DNA of 64,000 nucleotides from Leptidea sinapis (taxonomy: Eukaryota > Arthropoda > Insecta > Lepidoptera > Pieridae). Positions 24,660-36,739 of the stretch are shown piece after piece. The notes beneath the pieces were generated by a model. The model did not search any database. It was not told the DNA's origin and was given only the letters and a program-made list of their open reading frames with translations. The stretch is taken from NCBI RefSeq assembly GCF_905404315.1, contig NC_066272.1, forward strand, positions 9,920,001-9,984,000, given 5' to 3'. How positions within the stretch are numbered: the stretch's first letter is position 1; each line of letters opens with the position of its first letter. The position numbers and the translations under genes are program-made.

Positions 24660-25399
24660 TGAGTTTTGTATGTTAATTACTTCAATGTCTCCGCCGTTTA
24701 TGGATCGAATGTTTTTTTTTGAAAGTGTAGGAATACCAGGAGTTGGTTGAAATAACTGCCTGAGACTTACATATTGCGTATTGATATTACATTACGTATT
24801 ATATGAATGGCCTAAATACAATTAAAATACACTTTGTGGACCATTACTAACACTCTCTAAATCGTAAAAGTTTAGACTTACAGTCTCGTGACTAAAAGAA
24901 TGAGAATTTAATTTTAAATCGAGTAACAATGGTAACTTAATTTGGCCAAAAAGTGAGTTACCATGTTTTTACTTGCAGGTGTCGAAATAACAGTATAAAT
25001 AACTATTGAATGTCGTAAGTTTTCTGTTTAAACCTTGGCATTTTAGTACCTACCCCGTTTTGAAGTGTGACGGTTTTTTTGTGAAAATTTTTCATAATTA
25101 TTACGAACACCTATTTACTTAACATTAAAATAACTGGTCACAAATTACTGACACTGAACCACGGTAACATGTTAAAGAAACAAAAGTTCTTCCTAACTTA
25201 ACTTCCAAACTACAAGTACCTTGTTGTAGAACTACATTATTTCAGAGAAACTGTTTGTGTATGTGCATAAAAATCTATAATCATATCCCAAAAATAATAA
25301 GAGAGGTATCGTCAAATAGGAATTTCTCATGTCAATTGAAATTATACCTTAGTAAAAACTGCTTATATTCATTAGACGAATATTTTCAACTAAAAACTT

Positions 25400-25582
25400 G
25401 ACTATATACTATATAATACTGCTACTGATCTTTTGTTAAATTTATATTATTGTAACTAATGATTTAGAAATGTATTTTATAAAACTTGCACGTCATAAAT
25501 GTGGCAAACATGTACTTAAAAATATTTATGTAACATCAATCTAACATGTTTATGCAAATAAAAACTTTGACTTTGACTTTGA
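25400..25582 (+). repeat. LINE-like 3' tail with TTTGAC repeats
   Basis: An AT-rich segment ends in AATAAAAACTTTGACTTTG and one more TTTGACT unit, the microsatellite-type 3' end typical of CR1/RTE-like elements in Lepidoptera. No coding remnant is attached. Confidence 0.35.
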
Positions 25583-25697
25583 CTCATCTATTAAGTGACA
25601 TAGTTACCTATTTGTTTAAACATGAAGAATTATACAAATAAAAATACTTGAAAAGAATCAACAGGTACTTATATTATTAAATTAGTACTAATACTCC

Positions 25698-25729
25698 GTC
25701 TCTAATTACTACTAGTAGTAATTAGAGAC
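25698..25729. repeat. Perfect 32-bp palindrome
   Basis: GTCTCTAATTACTACT is followed directly by its exact inverse complement AGTAGTAATTAGAGAC, with no spacer. Confidence 0.9.
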
Positions 25730-25871
25730 AGAAAGAGCGGGGTATTTTAGCCGGAATATATTGACAGACTGTAGTATAGTGACACTTGAGTTTCTGACAG
25801 CTGGGTGACAGGGTGATGTGTTCTTTATTTCGATAAATTCATTCATACACAACATGGACTAGTAAAAAAAG

Positions 25872-26187
25872 AAGGACTCCGCGCCGTGATATGTGAAGCA
25901 CCTTTATGCTAGTGTGTGCGGTTACGGCGGATACTAGTTACACAATTTTTCTCCCTTAAATAATCATATTTCCACAAATACTTTTATATTATTGTATTTA
26001 CACTTAATCAAAACGTACGACGGCATTTTTAAAATAGTTTATTGCGACGCAAACTGATCTGTCACAGACTATGGCAAATCTCATAATGGCGGCCGATCGG
26101 CTTGTATTTGTGTAAGTGTATGCGTGGGGCTATGTATTTACACGTTTACCGGTGCCTCACTGATATGTAAGGTGATACGGAGTCCTT
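25872..26187. mobile_element. MITE with AAGGACTCCG termini
   Basis: Left AAGGACTCCG and inverted right AAGGACTCCG, with imperfect inner pairing (GATATGTGAAGCACC against CATATCAGTGAGGCACC). Length 316 bp. It sits just upstream of the LINE remnant at 26.23 kb. Confidence 0.55.
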
Positions 26188-26229
26188 ATTTTTTTTCTCG
26201 TCCGTGTTCAACAAAACACATATTTAATA

Positions 26230-26660
26230 CGTATATAAATGGGTATAAGTGGGTGTAGACAAGCAAAAGAAGCTCTACCTCAAATAGACCCCAAGCTCTC
26301 TCGCAAGCTAGTAAAACTTCCACGACCTAGGTTACGGAAAATAACTCATGTACTAACGGGTCACGGCCCTTTTAACAAGCATCTGTTCAATATAGGTGTC
26401 ACCGACAGCCCACTGTGCAGAGCCTGCACGGAGGCGGACGAAACGGCCGCACACGTCATTTTGGAGTGAAGGAGTGTGGCCTCATACCGGGCGAAACACC
26501 TGGGGTCACCGAGGACTCTCCCCGAGGTCATGGGTGACATCAGAGGTTTGATACATTACCTTGAGGAACTGGGGTGGCAGGATTAGCCGCCCTCCTCACC
26601 ACGCAAAATAGGCGCGCTGTAGTCGTCGAGTTGCGGATAATAGCCCGTGATAACCTATAA
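26230..26660 (+). pseudogene. LINE C-terminal RNase H/zinc-knuckle remnant
   Basis: The frame reads LTGHGPFNKHLFNIGV, then SPLCRACTEADETAAHVILE, the C-x2-C...H region that ends R1/Jockey-clade ORF2 proteins. The Cys that normally follows is replaced by TGA at 26467. The frame then continues RSVASYRAKHLGSPR to a stop near 26586. The Cys-to-stop change marks an inactive copy. A related but distinct fragment is at 60.4 kb. Confidence 0.65.
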
Positions 26661-26937
26661 CCTACGTATATAAATCAGCATAATAATCCAAACTCCTTGA
26701 GACATATGTATCTAAGTAGTTCAACTAGAAGACACAGATCATTAGTCACCTCATTGTTATGGGTAAGGTACTCGCATCATTTCGGGTTGCCATCCCGGCA
26801 CGCCCTTTATGATCTTGAGATAACTGTGCAGTAATAATGAGTCGAAGGATATATTGAAGGTCATAACAATCATAAATCAAAGATTCTTTGGAAGAAAAAT
26901 TATAACCAAAACATTTTTATATAAGAACTAGCTGGCC

Positions 26938-27444
26938 CGACAGACCCTGTTCTGTGCTACCAATAGAAAAAAAAGTATGTAAGTATTCGGGAATAATGTA
27001 GTCTAAAGAATGAAACAAAAATGTATTTCTGAATGATTTTATAATAATATTATGTGACGATTATGAAAATGATAAGGATTAATCAGCTTTTACAATACCA
27101 CTTTATAATTGTCAATTTTTTTAAGGATTAAAAGATATCAGATTAAGAGATTAGTAGATCTATATAAGATACACAATTCCACCATATATTATTTTGTTAT
27201 ATCTCAAAGGGCGTAAACAGCGTTTTCGTTGAAAACTCCCAGACGGCTTATATTTTTTCCGACACCTCCAACAAAAATTAATAATATATACAAATATGTA
27301 CACAAAAGTTAGCAAATTATTACCAAAACCTTCATAGAGAAATACGCTATCCATTGGTCAAAACAGCATGAAAATCGGTGCCGTAGTTATTGAGTTTATT
27401 GCAAACAGACGCGGTAGAGGACTTTGTATTATAATATATAGAGA
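26938..27444 (-). mobile_element. Non-autonomous Helitron, reverse
   Basis: Opens A|CTAGCTGGCCCGACAGACC and closes TATAATATATAGAGA|T (own-strand start TCTCTATATATTATAATACA). 507 bp; no helicase coding remains. Confidence 0.7.
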
Positions 27445-27654
27445 TGTGAAACTGCCTCCACCAAAACTAGTCGATGCTTATTCCATTACTTAAGGATATG
27501 TTCATACTTCAACAGAATTAGTTGGGGCTTCAGCAGTTTATTAGTGAACCAGTGAGTGACTGATAGAGTTACATTCATATTTGTAAATTAACATTCATTC
27601 CACCTATCCTTTTACCTTTCTAATCATCTCCCTAACTTCAAAACAACTACCTAA

Positions 27655-28110
27655 ATTCAAATTCAAATATTTTTATTCAAAATATGATGTGACAACACTT
27701 ATTGAAAGTAAAAAAAAAACTAACACCTCATGCCTCAGGCCTGAGAAGAATGGGCGCAACAAACTCAGCGGGCTTTTTTTTCATCCAAAAATATGTTTAA
27801 ATGGCTATATTGTACAATTAAACTTAGTATTTAATAGCCTGAGGGCGGTCGCTCCATTCCCAAACTGTGGTTTCATTAAGAAAGTCATTTATGTTATAGT
27901 AACCTTTACCACACCAACGTTATTTAACAATTCTTTTGAATAACGTAATACTTTTGTTTTGAACATCTTCTGGGATTTTGTTGTACAAGCATATACATCG
28001 CCCCACAAAAGACGTACTAACTCGACTTAGCCGAGTAGTAGGCATTAATATATTTTTGGGAAAAGACGAAACTGATGTAAGCATTGAACTTTTATTGTTT
28101 TTGGCACAAC
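27655..28110 (-). pseudogene. CR1-like LINE 3' end
   Basis: On the minus strand: TSRLSRVSTSFVGRCICLYN and KIPEDVQNKSITLFKRIVK, then a 3' UTR with CCGCCCTCAGGCTATTAAAT and AGCCCGCTGAGTTTG, ending in TTTGAATTTGAATTT. The same 3' UTR ends the plus-strand copy at 41.6 kb, and another tail is at 50.95-51.13 kb. Confidence 0.65.
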
Positions 28111-28581
28111 AAGTCTTGAGTAGGGTAGTTCTAAGAATAACTAAAATGTTATAGCCACATACAAAGCAGACTTGATAGGACTTAATAAGCTGTAGTCTGT
28201 AATCAAGTTATAAACAAGCAGTAAATATCCTGGTTAGCTCTCCTTAATGTGATGACACATTCCACACTTTGTGGGCGACTTTATGAGATGACCTAGATGT
28301 TTATCTCACTGCTACATAAGCCCGGATTTCTTATCTCTACTAAACAATACCTTACATCCCGACACCCAACTTTACAGGTGAGGTAGCAAGCTCTTTCTTA
28401 ACTTAGAAAAAACGTATTATAGATCACTTCGTTTAAAATCAAAATAATTTTTATAAAACCAGCTAAGAAATCTTACTTGGCATTGTTGCAAGCAGATGTT
28501 AAGCTCAACTTTGTACCAAATAAAACGGTACTTAATTAACAGAACAATCTAAGTACTATAAGAGACATTGTTGATTATCCA

Positions 28582-28780
28582 TCTACATATAAAAATGAAT
28601 TGCTGTTCGTTAGTCTCGCTAAAACTCGAGAACGGCTGGACCGATTTGGCTAATTTTTGTCTTACATTAACCGTCGAAGTCCAGAGAAGGTTTAAAAGGT
28701 GAATAAATATGATAATTTTCGGAATTAAATAATAACATTGATTTTGATTTTCCTTTGATGCGTTCCCGTCGATCATAAAC
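28582..28780 (+). mobile_element. Helitron 5' part, 3' end not found
   Basis: A|TCTACATATAAAAATGAATT, then GCTGTTCGTTAGTCTCGC and AACGGCTGGACCGATTTGGC. Same 5' end as the outer element at 46379. Confidence 0.55.
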
Positions 28781-29153
28781 CATATAATTGTGTAAAACTA
28801 ATTATAATTTTTATATATTTCTAACTTTCTCATGAGGTAAAAAATAAACTTAATTTTATGTAACTATAGTAGGTAGATTAACTACAGTTGATAACTTTCT
28901 ATCGGATTATTTTAATGTAGTTTGATAAATCGTTAGTTTTATCACAAATAAAATTTCTTAACGCAAACAATATTGTTTGACATTTGACAACAAACTGTAT
29001 GTTGATTTATAAATCTTAAGTATTGTCAAAATATTAAATTTCTGAACCTAACCGCACTACAAAACAAAACAAAATATATTATAGTTTATCAGAAAGCTTT
29101 AATTTGATTAACAGACTGTACCTATCATAACTGTGTGAGTCTGTCAATATCAA

Positions 29154-29199
29154 AATGAAACCTTATGAATACCCAGTATTTCAGGAAAACTCTGTTTTG
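29154..29199 (+). CDS. Weak candidate first coding exon (15 codons)
   Basis: ATG in a good insect context (ATCAAAATG) opens MKPYEYPVFQENSV and reaches a strong donor, TTTT|GTAAGTA. The segment is not part of a repeat seen elsewhere in the window. No downstream exon was found, and a pattern this short could be chance. Confidence 0.15.
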
Positions 29200-29490
29200 T
29201 AAGTAAGCAACATTATGTGTAATAAATCGTATTTTCGATTAAAATTTCATTCATACCGAGCATATTTTTATTCGTTTTAATAAAAAGAGGATTACTTTTG
29301 TTTGTTTTAAGTTTATTTTATACAAAAGGTAACTGGCGGAGTATTGTGAGGTGAACTATTCGGAACACTATCCGATGATAACGACTGCGGGCAGATTGCA
29401 GATTATAGACACGCGATAATAAACCGAAATCAAATACAATAATTACTTTTATTGGTTAAAACACGACACGTTTGAATGTCAAAGCTATTA

Positions 29491-29810
29491 AATTTATACA
29501 CGCTTTTTATTAGCTTCACCTGTATGTATGTTTGTCTGTAACCGACTGATTTGGGTGCGATTTTGACCCACTTTAAACGGCCAGATTTCGTTCAAACTTC
29601 GTAGATTTATCGAGAACCGATGACAATACATTAATTTGATAAAATTATTCCATTTTTCAATTTGCAAAATAAAGTTTTTGTTAATTTATATAATTCTCGT
29701 CTATTGTCTATAAGCCTGGAATTGATGAAAATTTAAATTTTCAAAATATATTTTCTATTTTTTAGTTCGGTTTTGTAAAAAAGCGTGTTTTTTTTTTAAC
29801 TACTATTAAT
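29491..29810 (+). repeat. Interspersed repeat, copy 2 of the 15.45 kb family
   Basis: TTATTAGCTTCACCTGTATG, CCACTTTAAACGGCCAGATT, and TTTTCTATTTTTTAGTTCGG near the right end match the copy at 15.45 kb in order, with a different middle. Confidence 0.5.
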
Positions 29811-30089
29811 TATATACCATTACTTTGCAACGGTTGAGCGCGAACATACTTAGACCGTGTGGTTAAGTTTAAACAGAAATATTGATTAATAATTATAAGA
29901 GTTTTAGGGTAAAAACATTGTAATAACAAATGAAATTTATTTAAATTTCATTATACATATTAACAAATGAAATTTAAGTAAGATGAAATGACGGTAAAAT
30001 TTATTTAAAAGAAAGGTGTGCGGTGACTGTATAATAAGTTAGCTTTGTCAACGGAGTTCACAAAATGAACGAATCAAGAAGTATTTAAA

Positions 30090-30200
30090 CAAATACTAAA
30101 GGAATATTTCCTAGGTAATCTTTGATCGCATTTGTAATTAATAAGATTGTAATGGGATGCCTGAGAAATGTTTGAAATATCTGTTTTTTGGTTGCTTCGT
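30090..30200 (+). repeat. 110-bp repeat, inverse of 20.06-20.18 kb
   Basis: AAGGAATATTTCCTAGGTAA, TGGGATGCCTGAGAAATG, and GAAATATCTGTTTTTTGGTT match the 20.1 kb segment in reverse. Confidence 0.5.
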
Positions 30201-30593
30201 ATTGAAATAAATATTGGTAAGGTACATATTATCTGTAGTTGATTTCTTGTAGGTATTAGTATGTAATTAATGTACTTGTAGCCAATTGTTACTTTCTATA
30301 GATATTAATGTATCTTATTTGTTCACATTTTGTAAAATATGTATTTCGATAAATAAAAAAATAATAATTGGCGTATATTTAGTTTAAAAATAAACTTCAA
30401 TGAAAATCTCAGTTCTACTTCCCAATACACAATACAAGACGTCATCTTAACGTAGGTATTTTAACACAATGCAGAAGTGTCAGCAAGATATAAAACAATG
30501 GGTGAGGGCAGACGACTCTGTTATTATCAATCTTAATAAGAATAAGTGGCTTTAATTGTGTTTATGTGGTATTAACACGATCTAAGTGAATAA

Positions 30594-31146
30594 AAGGCGG
30601 CCAAATGTGAGTCGGACTCGCCCATGAAGGGTTCCGTAGCAGCAAGTAACATACATACAAGTTCTTGTAGTTCGTTGTAACAATTTATGACGTATTAAAA
30701 AAAAGTACTTACTAGCTCAATCTCGCTCAAAATTTTCAGTGGAAGGTTGCATGGAACATCATATATTGTTTTATCATTCTCTTATTTTCGAAGATACAGG
30801 GGGGGGGGACACTATTTCCCACTTTGGAAGTGTTTCTCACGCAAACTATACAGATTAGAAATAAATGATATCAGAACCTCAATATCTATTTTGACCTATC
30901 CATAGACACCCCAAATTTGAGTTTCAGTTATAAGTATGGGGATCCCTAAAACTTATTATTTTTTTTTTGTGAAAATCAAAAAAATAATACGGTTCCCAGA
31001 ATACATCTACTTACCAAGTTTCAACCCTATAGTTCTTATAGTTTCTGAAAAAAATTACTGTGACATACGGACGGACAGATAGACAGACATGACGAATCTA
31101 CATATATGGGTTCCGTTATTTTGCCATTTGGAACGGAACCCTAAAA
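30594..31146 (+). repeat. 550-bp repeat bounded by GGTTCCGTA and GGAACGGAACCC
   Basis: AGTCGGACTCGCCCATGAAG, GGTTCCGTAGC at the left. Then GTGACATACGGACGGACAGA, TAGACAGACATGACG and TTTGGAACGGAACCCTAAAA at the right, a common lepidopteran repeat layout. It includes a run of ten G at 30799-30808. Class not determined. Confidence 0.45.
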
Positions 31147-31514
31147 AGATGGATATGTCTCATATACCCCTAATTCTAACAATTCATACTTGAATGTTAA
31201 GTGTAAGAGAGAAAAGAAACATTTCAATGCAATGTGTTCTTATTAATAAGCAACACTTATATCAAAATCAAGTTAAAGTTAAAGCTATCTTTATCTAAAT
31301 TTTTGAAGTTATACTTCTTTAGGCGCTTTATGAAAAATTATGAGTAAAATTTTAAGATGCGCGCGCATCGCTGTGACACAAAAGTAATAGGTTGAAGTTG
31401 GTTCCTAAATTTTTCTGACGTTTGCGTCATTTGTTATTTTTTTAGGTTTCTTCTCCATTATTAGGACAGGCAAAGGGTTCAAGCCCATCCAGCCGTATTC
31501 GCTATTTAAAAATT

Positions 31515-31751
31515 AATTCACAAATAAAAATTGAAAAACAAAATTTTATGAACGGAACTCGAACCCACGACCTCTGGCGTTCCGTGCCAGTGCTCTAACC
31601 AACTGAGCCAACCGGTCGAGTGACGTATCGTCATAAAATCTTGTATGCTTTGTTCAACTCTCAGGTTGTGGCTTCTTTTGTTTTTCAAATATTATTTGTG
31701 TAATCTTAAAGGGGTTATTAGGGTTTTTATTAGGGTTATCACTTTAAAAAC
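31515..31751 (-). repeat. tRNA-like cassette in TIR-type repeat, copy 2
   Basis: The minus strand reads GGTTGGCTCAGTTGGTTAGA (A box) and GTGGGTTCGAGTTCC (B box). It is bracketed by AAAATTTTATGA and TCATAAAATCTTG. On the right the repeat ends AGGGTTATCACTTTAAAAAC, the inverse of the left end seen at 55.97 kb. The anticodon loop ACGGAAC lacks U33, so it is not a tRNA gene. Confidence 0.6.
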
Positions 31752-32459
31752 ATAACGAATTGTTAATAATTAATTGTCAAAGCCATCTTTGCAAGATTAG
31801 TTTTTAAAACAAACGTTGAATAGCAGGAGCAATAAATAATTTTAAGGATTTTTGCTTTGTTACGCTAAAGAAGTATAACTTCTTGTGTGAAACTACAGAC
31901 ACTCTTTTCTTTTTATAGTAAACTTGTTGTTAAGGAAGATATATAAATATAAAGTGCAAAAGACTATACTTGCAAGACAGAATGCATAATCTGCTACGAG
32001 CTATTAAGTTTTCAACGGCTAAAAACAACAATAGGAACTACATGAGAACCGGCAGTGTTTCTAATGGTTGTGCAGTAACGTTGGATTCCGTAACGAGTGA
32101 AGGAGAATGGAACACATTAATAACGACTTAATCACCCATAGTATTCAATGTATTCTTAAGTAGAAAATACAACTGACGCATTTTATTGTCTGGTTCATCA
32201 ATTTTAAACCAATTTAGGAAGGATTTCTGAAAACAATTCACGATTTTCAGAAAGAAATCTTATTATAACAAACAAAAGAAAACAATTTATATTTCTATTA
32301 TGACATTAAGGTACAGATAAAAAATGGACTCTAATGGATTCGTTTATTATCACTCCTTTTTACATTAATTTATCTACAAGAATATATTTTTCGTTTTAAA
32401 ATTCTCTAGTCATGTTTGAGTTCGCAAAATGCATAAGTGGACGGAAATATTTCATCAGA

Positions 32460-32905
32460 AAACCTTAAAAAAAGACGTGTGGCACGCGGGGACTGCCGCG
32501 GTAAAGCTATTACATAGCATTTTTTATCAACTTATACAATTATAATTATTTATTTATTTTATTTATGCAGTATTTTTTTTTGATAAAATTAATTTAAAAA
32601 GAGTTAACGGGTAGTGAGTAAAATTTAACTTACAAGATTTGATTACAGACAGACAACGGGACAGGTGAAACTAAATAAAAATGCTTGTCGTAATAATAAA
32701 AATTAAAAATACGTAAAAAAAAAATTAAACATGGGACCTTCTGCACAAAAAGCATACGTAATAACCGCTGTTCTACATACAATGTAGAACATGTACATCT
32801 AGTAAGTAAGTGTTAGGTTATTTTCGTTACAGAATTTCTGGATTCGGTCTCCACGCTCAAGGCCCGCGATAGAAGCTATGCAATAGCTTAAAATATAATA
32901 ATAGG
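32460..32905 (-). repeat. 490-bp repeat with tRNA-Val-like segment, copy 2
   Basis: The inverse of 18421-18912, 14 kb away: GTGTGGCACGCGGGGACTGC, GGTAAAGCTATTACATAGCA, ACCTTCTGCACAAAAAGCAT, GAATTTCTGGATTCGGTCTC and GCCCGCGATAGAAGCTATGC. Part of the B box is lost. Confidence 0.65.
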
Positions 32906-33200
32906 GCATGAACCAATTATAAGAGTATTTTCTAAATAATTTAACTTTTATGAATCGATATAGTTTGAAAATGATTCACGAAAAAGGATCTTTATTATTG
33001 TAGCTACAAGATAAAGTTTTCAATAATAGTCCTAAAATTATTAGAAAATTTTATGGACTAAGTTTAAACTTAGTTCGTCGACGATATTGTCGTAGTTAAT
33101 TACATTGCACGAGAGTTATGGTCCAAGGCACGGCAGGGGGTAACAGGTACGTCACTACTATCAGAAATATCATTGTTCTATCTTTTTTAATTATAAATAT

Positions 33201-33478
33201 CTAGACGACCGAGCCTTGCTTGCCGGGGTCTTCTGCTTTCCGGATCACCCAATGTCCTATCTGAGCTATTATAGTCTTGTATATAGTGGCGAAACTTACC
33301 TTTGTATTCTAATGTTATTGTAGCTGTTTCTCATTAAAACACGGATAAAACTACATTTTTTTAAATTGTAACCTAGTTAGATCGATTTCTCGCCCCCGAA
33401 ACTATCTGTATACTAAATTTCATTGGAGCCGTTTCCGAGATTCAGATTATATATATACAAGAATTGCTCGTTTAAAGG
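33201..33478 (-). mobile_element. Helitron, TCTTTAAACGAGC family, reverse
   Basis: On the minus strand it runs from CCTTTAAACGAGCAATTC (initial T decayed to C) to GGCTCGGTCGTCTAG. It shares AGCTCAGATAGGACATTGGG with the copy at 45.6 kb. 278 bp. Confidence 0.6.
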
Positions 33479-33615
33479 TTTAAGCAAAGAGAATTTAAAC
33501 ACTACGTTCAGGGTATAAGTGTAACACGTACTATCCATTTACATTATCTCTGGACCTAACATCGATTATGTCACATCGTCGCTTTTTTACGGTGCACAAA
33601 ACAAGCATCACTAGG

Positions 33616-34036
33616 GGTGTGTTCCGATATGCACTGCGAGCACTGCACAGTGCTATCACTGTAGAAAAATTCGTTCCGTTATGGACTGCCAGTATACTGC
33701 CGCAGTACCCTAGGGAAATATATGACGTCATAAATCGCCGCCATATTCTACTGTGAGCACTGGCGTTTTCGAGGTAAGGTACTCGCAGTACTTTGATCAC
33801 GTGATGAGTCAAAACCACTCGAGTGCCTAAAATATTAATTAAAATATTTTTAATTTGACAGTATTCCAACAAGTTTTTTTAATGAACTAGAAAACTTTAA
33901 TACACTGTATACGGGATTGAGTTACGTTTTAAATAGTTACCAGTATAACTGGCTATAAAAGAACGGCTTCACAGTACAGTGTTGACGAAATTGACGTCAC
34001 ACTGTACAGTGGTAACAGTGTATATCGGAACATACC
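33616..34036. mobile_element. MITE with GGTGTGTTCCGATAT termini
   Basis: Left end GGTGTGTTCCGATATGCACT; right end inverted reads GGTATGTTCCGATATACACT. It is 421 bp with CACTG-rich subterminal motifs and no protein-like frame; the 113-codon minus frame across it is chance. Target duplication is unclear (TAGG-like). Confidence 0.6.
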
Positions 34037-34439
34037 GTAGGATATTATTAATAATAAATAAACAACGACTGTTAAAGATTGATGAAAAAGGTGTTGTGTT
34101 GTGATTTTGACTATTATTATTATAATGATAAAAAATCAATGAAAAAATCTGCGTTGAGTAAAAAAAGTATATATTTTTCTGGCAGTACTATTAAAGCGAC
34201 ACAACAGAACTATTAACCACAAAAGTCAAAACGTAACAGTGAAAACTTCAAAAACAAAGCAGTGATAGCAAGAAAATATTATCACGACATGTACCTAACG
34301 GTAATGAAACTTTAAACCGTACTGACGCAACAGGACGAGTGCAGGGGGGTGAACGGGGAACGGGATTAACGCTCCAGCAAGGTCTAGACATAATGTGGCC
34401 GTTTAGTATCTATCCCTACTCTGTCGTGTAACTGACTAA

Positions 34440-34748
34440 CGGCCGTTCCCAGTATACTATCTACAGATAGAGATAAATTACTACCTCCTACTGTCAGTAA
34501 TAAGCTGTCAATAATCTGAAACTGTCCCAATATACCCGTTAAGTCATTCTTATCGCCTTACATTGGGACGCGTGAATTGCAATTTCCATTCAAACTTCTA
34601 TTGCTGGTAAGCTATACCTCGTCCCATTGACAGACAGCGTGTACGGATAAGGTGAATTACCAACGATAAGTTTATTGGCACAGAAAAGTCAACGATAGTT
34701 ACGATTTTTATCTCAAGTAAGAGATAGACTGAATATTGGTAACGGCCC
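34440..34748 (+). mobile_element. MITE, CGGCCGTTCCCAATAT family, copy 2
   Basis: Same orientation and body as the copy at 15.07 kb. Left flank TAA; the right TIR is decayed (GGTAACGGCCC). Confidence 0.75.
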
Positions 34749-35134
34749 TCATAGCGCGTTGATTCTATCCTGTGGTTATAGAATTTATTAAAACCTATAG
34801 GAAAACCTTATCAGCCACACCGATTTCTTTGGTGTTTGCAACTTAATTTAAAATCAGTAAGCTGCTTACGTCTCTAAGTAAATCAATTAGTGTTAACAGT
34901 TTCCTATATTACGAAACGACACCATATATCGCAATACTGCTTCGACTGAGTTACATAATTGTAAAAACGGAAAACAAACCCGTCCTGTCAGACGACAAGT
35001 TTCGACAAACTCAATTTTCTCTTTTTATAACGACGCACAACGAATACTAATCCATTACATTATATTGTGATCAAGAGATGCCTATATGACGTTCTTTTCC
35101 TCTTTCAATCTAAACTTTGGATTCAAACAATTTG

Positions 35135-35300
35135 CAAATTTTTTTTAAACTGATAACCTTCACTTCTGGGATTAATTACACAAACTAAATTTGAAAAGAA
35201 AATTTATGAACGATGCGTGACTCGAACCCGCGACTGCTCGCGTTCCGTGCGAGTGCTCTTCCACTGAGCCAATCGGTGATAAATCTTGTTTTCAAATTTA
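35135..35300 (-). repeat. tRNA-like cassette repeat, copy 3
   Basis: The flank CTGATAACCTTCACTTCTGG and AAATTTATGAACGATGCG precede the B box GGGTTCGAGTC on the minus strand. The D-arm is damaged (AGTGGAAGAGCACTCGC). Confidence 0.55.
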
Positions 35301-35890
35301 ATCTTTGGATTCTAATTCTCCTACTGTTATGTTTATTTTCTTATTCCATGTTCTATTCTATTAAAAGACGACAAAATAATAAAAATGTGTTATTTATTAT
35401 TTCTTACTTATAGAACAAACTTTAAGCAGAATTTAAAAGGCTCTTTTCTGAGGTTTGTGGTAAATCTTATAATTCTCGGGTTAATGTTGTGATTTAAACT
35501 TTTATAAGGCCTAGTGAACCAATGTAACTACCATATGTTTATTACGGTTCAGTTGGCGTACCCAAGACTCATAGAACCTAGCTACCTATTCTAGGTTCTA
35601 AAACGAGACAGCAAAATACAAAGGTTTATCAACAAATTATACTAAACTTAAATGTCATATGTGAGTAAATATATTTACAATACTACGACTACATAAAATT
35701 AAAACTATCACTACGCGTACCAAGAATACTGGCAGCATTACCCCGTTGGATAGCAAGGCTGATCCGTTGACCGAAATAGCTGCCAGCGCTTGGGTTTCCA
35801 GTAGCCTTTTGTGAGTAAATTACGTTCATTATGAAAAGATATAGATAGATAATCAATAGGAAAAGTTAAAGAAATAAATTGATTCAATCA

Positions 35891-36195
35891 CACCAGTGGG
35901 ATAGCGGCTCCTTGGCACAGGGTGCCGGCTACATTATGGGAACCACAACAGCGGCTATTTCTGCCGTGAAACAGTAATGTGTAAGTATTATTGTGTTTCG
36001 GTGTGAAGGGCGCCGTTAGTGAAATTACTGGGCAAATGAGACTTAACATCTTATGTCTCAAGGTGACGAGCGCAATTATTATAGAGCCACTCAGAAATTT
36101 TTGGTTTTTCAAGAATCTTAAGCGGCATTACATTGTAATGGGCAGGGCGTATCAATTACCATCAGTTGAACGACCTGCTCTCGTCTCGTCCCCTA
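35891..36195 (+). repeat. R300 repeat, copy E, near full length
   Basis: Forward copy from CACCAGTGGG through GTGAAACAGTAATGTGTAAG and TGTAATGGGCAGGGCGTATC to GTCTCGTCCCCTATTTTCAT. The reading frames across it are not genes. Confidence 0.75.
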
Positions 36196-36739
36196 TTTTC
36201 ATATACACTTAATATTAATATTACATCCAGTTACGTCTGTTTAATATGAACCTGCAGCACCCTGTCTGTTGTTCCAACTTTCTTCAAACTTAAGAAAATG
36301 AATGCGACATTTCAACCTAGATTCCTCTTCGGGTCAAGATATTGCAGCGATACTTCGATACTACTTATAGGGACTAATTTATAACTAGACGTAACAAAAG
36401 TTGTTGTTTTAATCTTTACGTATCTTTTCTTTTATCTTTAAAAATAGTATTTTTTTCGAGCCCTTTGGCTAAACAGATAGAGACTATCGAGTCCTAGTTT
36501 TACATTCTAGAGCTGCTGATAGCTGCGTTTTCGTGTTTCTAATTTTATTAATGTGGTTTAAAGCCCAAGTTAAAAGAATCTGATTAATAAAGGTTCCTTT
36601 ATTAAAATAGCATGTATCTTGCTTGGCTTGTGAAGCTTGCTGATTTACTTTGCTTAATATTATGTTCTGTTATGAGGACCCTAAGCTTATCACAAACTAC
36701 AAATAAGTTTTATGACTTGCTTTAATAAAGTATTCTCAT

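Noticed and set aside
26239..26469. In-frame TGA in a zinc-knuckle frame where Cys is expected, suggesting selenocysteine
   Set aside because: The frame is a LINE remnant, one base changes Cys to stop, and there is no sign of a SECIS element; simple pseudogene decay explains it.
33531..33872. 113-codon minus-strand frame
   Set aside because: It lies almost wholly inside the MITE at 33.62-34.04 kb and has no domain features.
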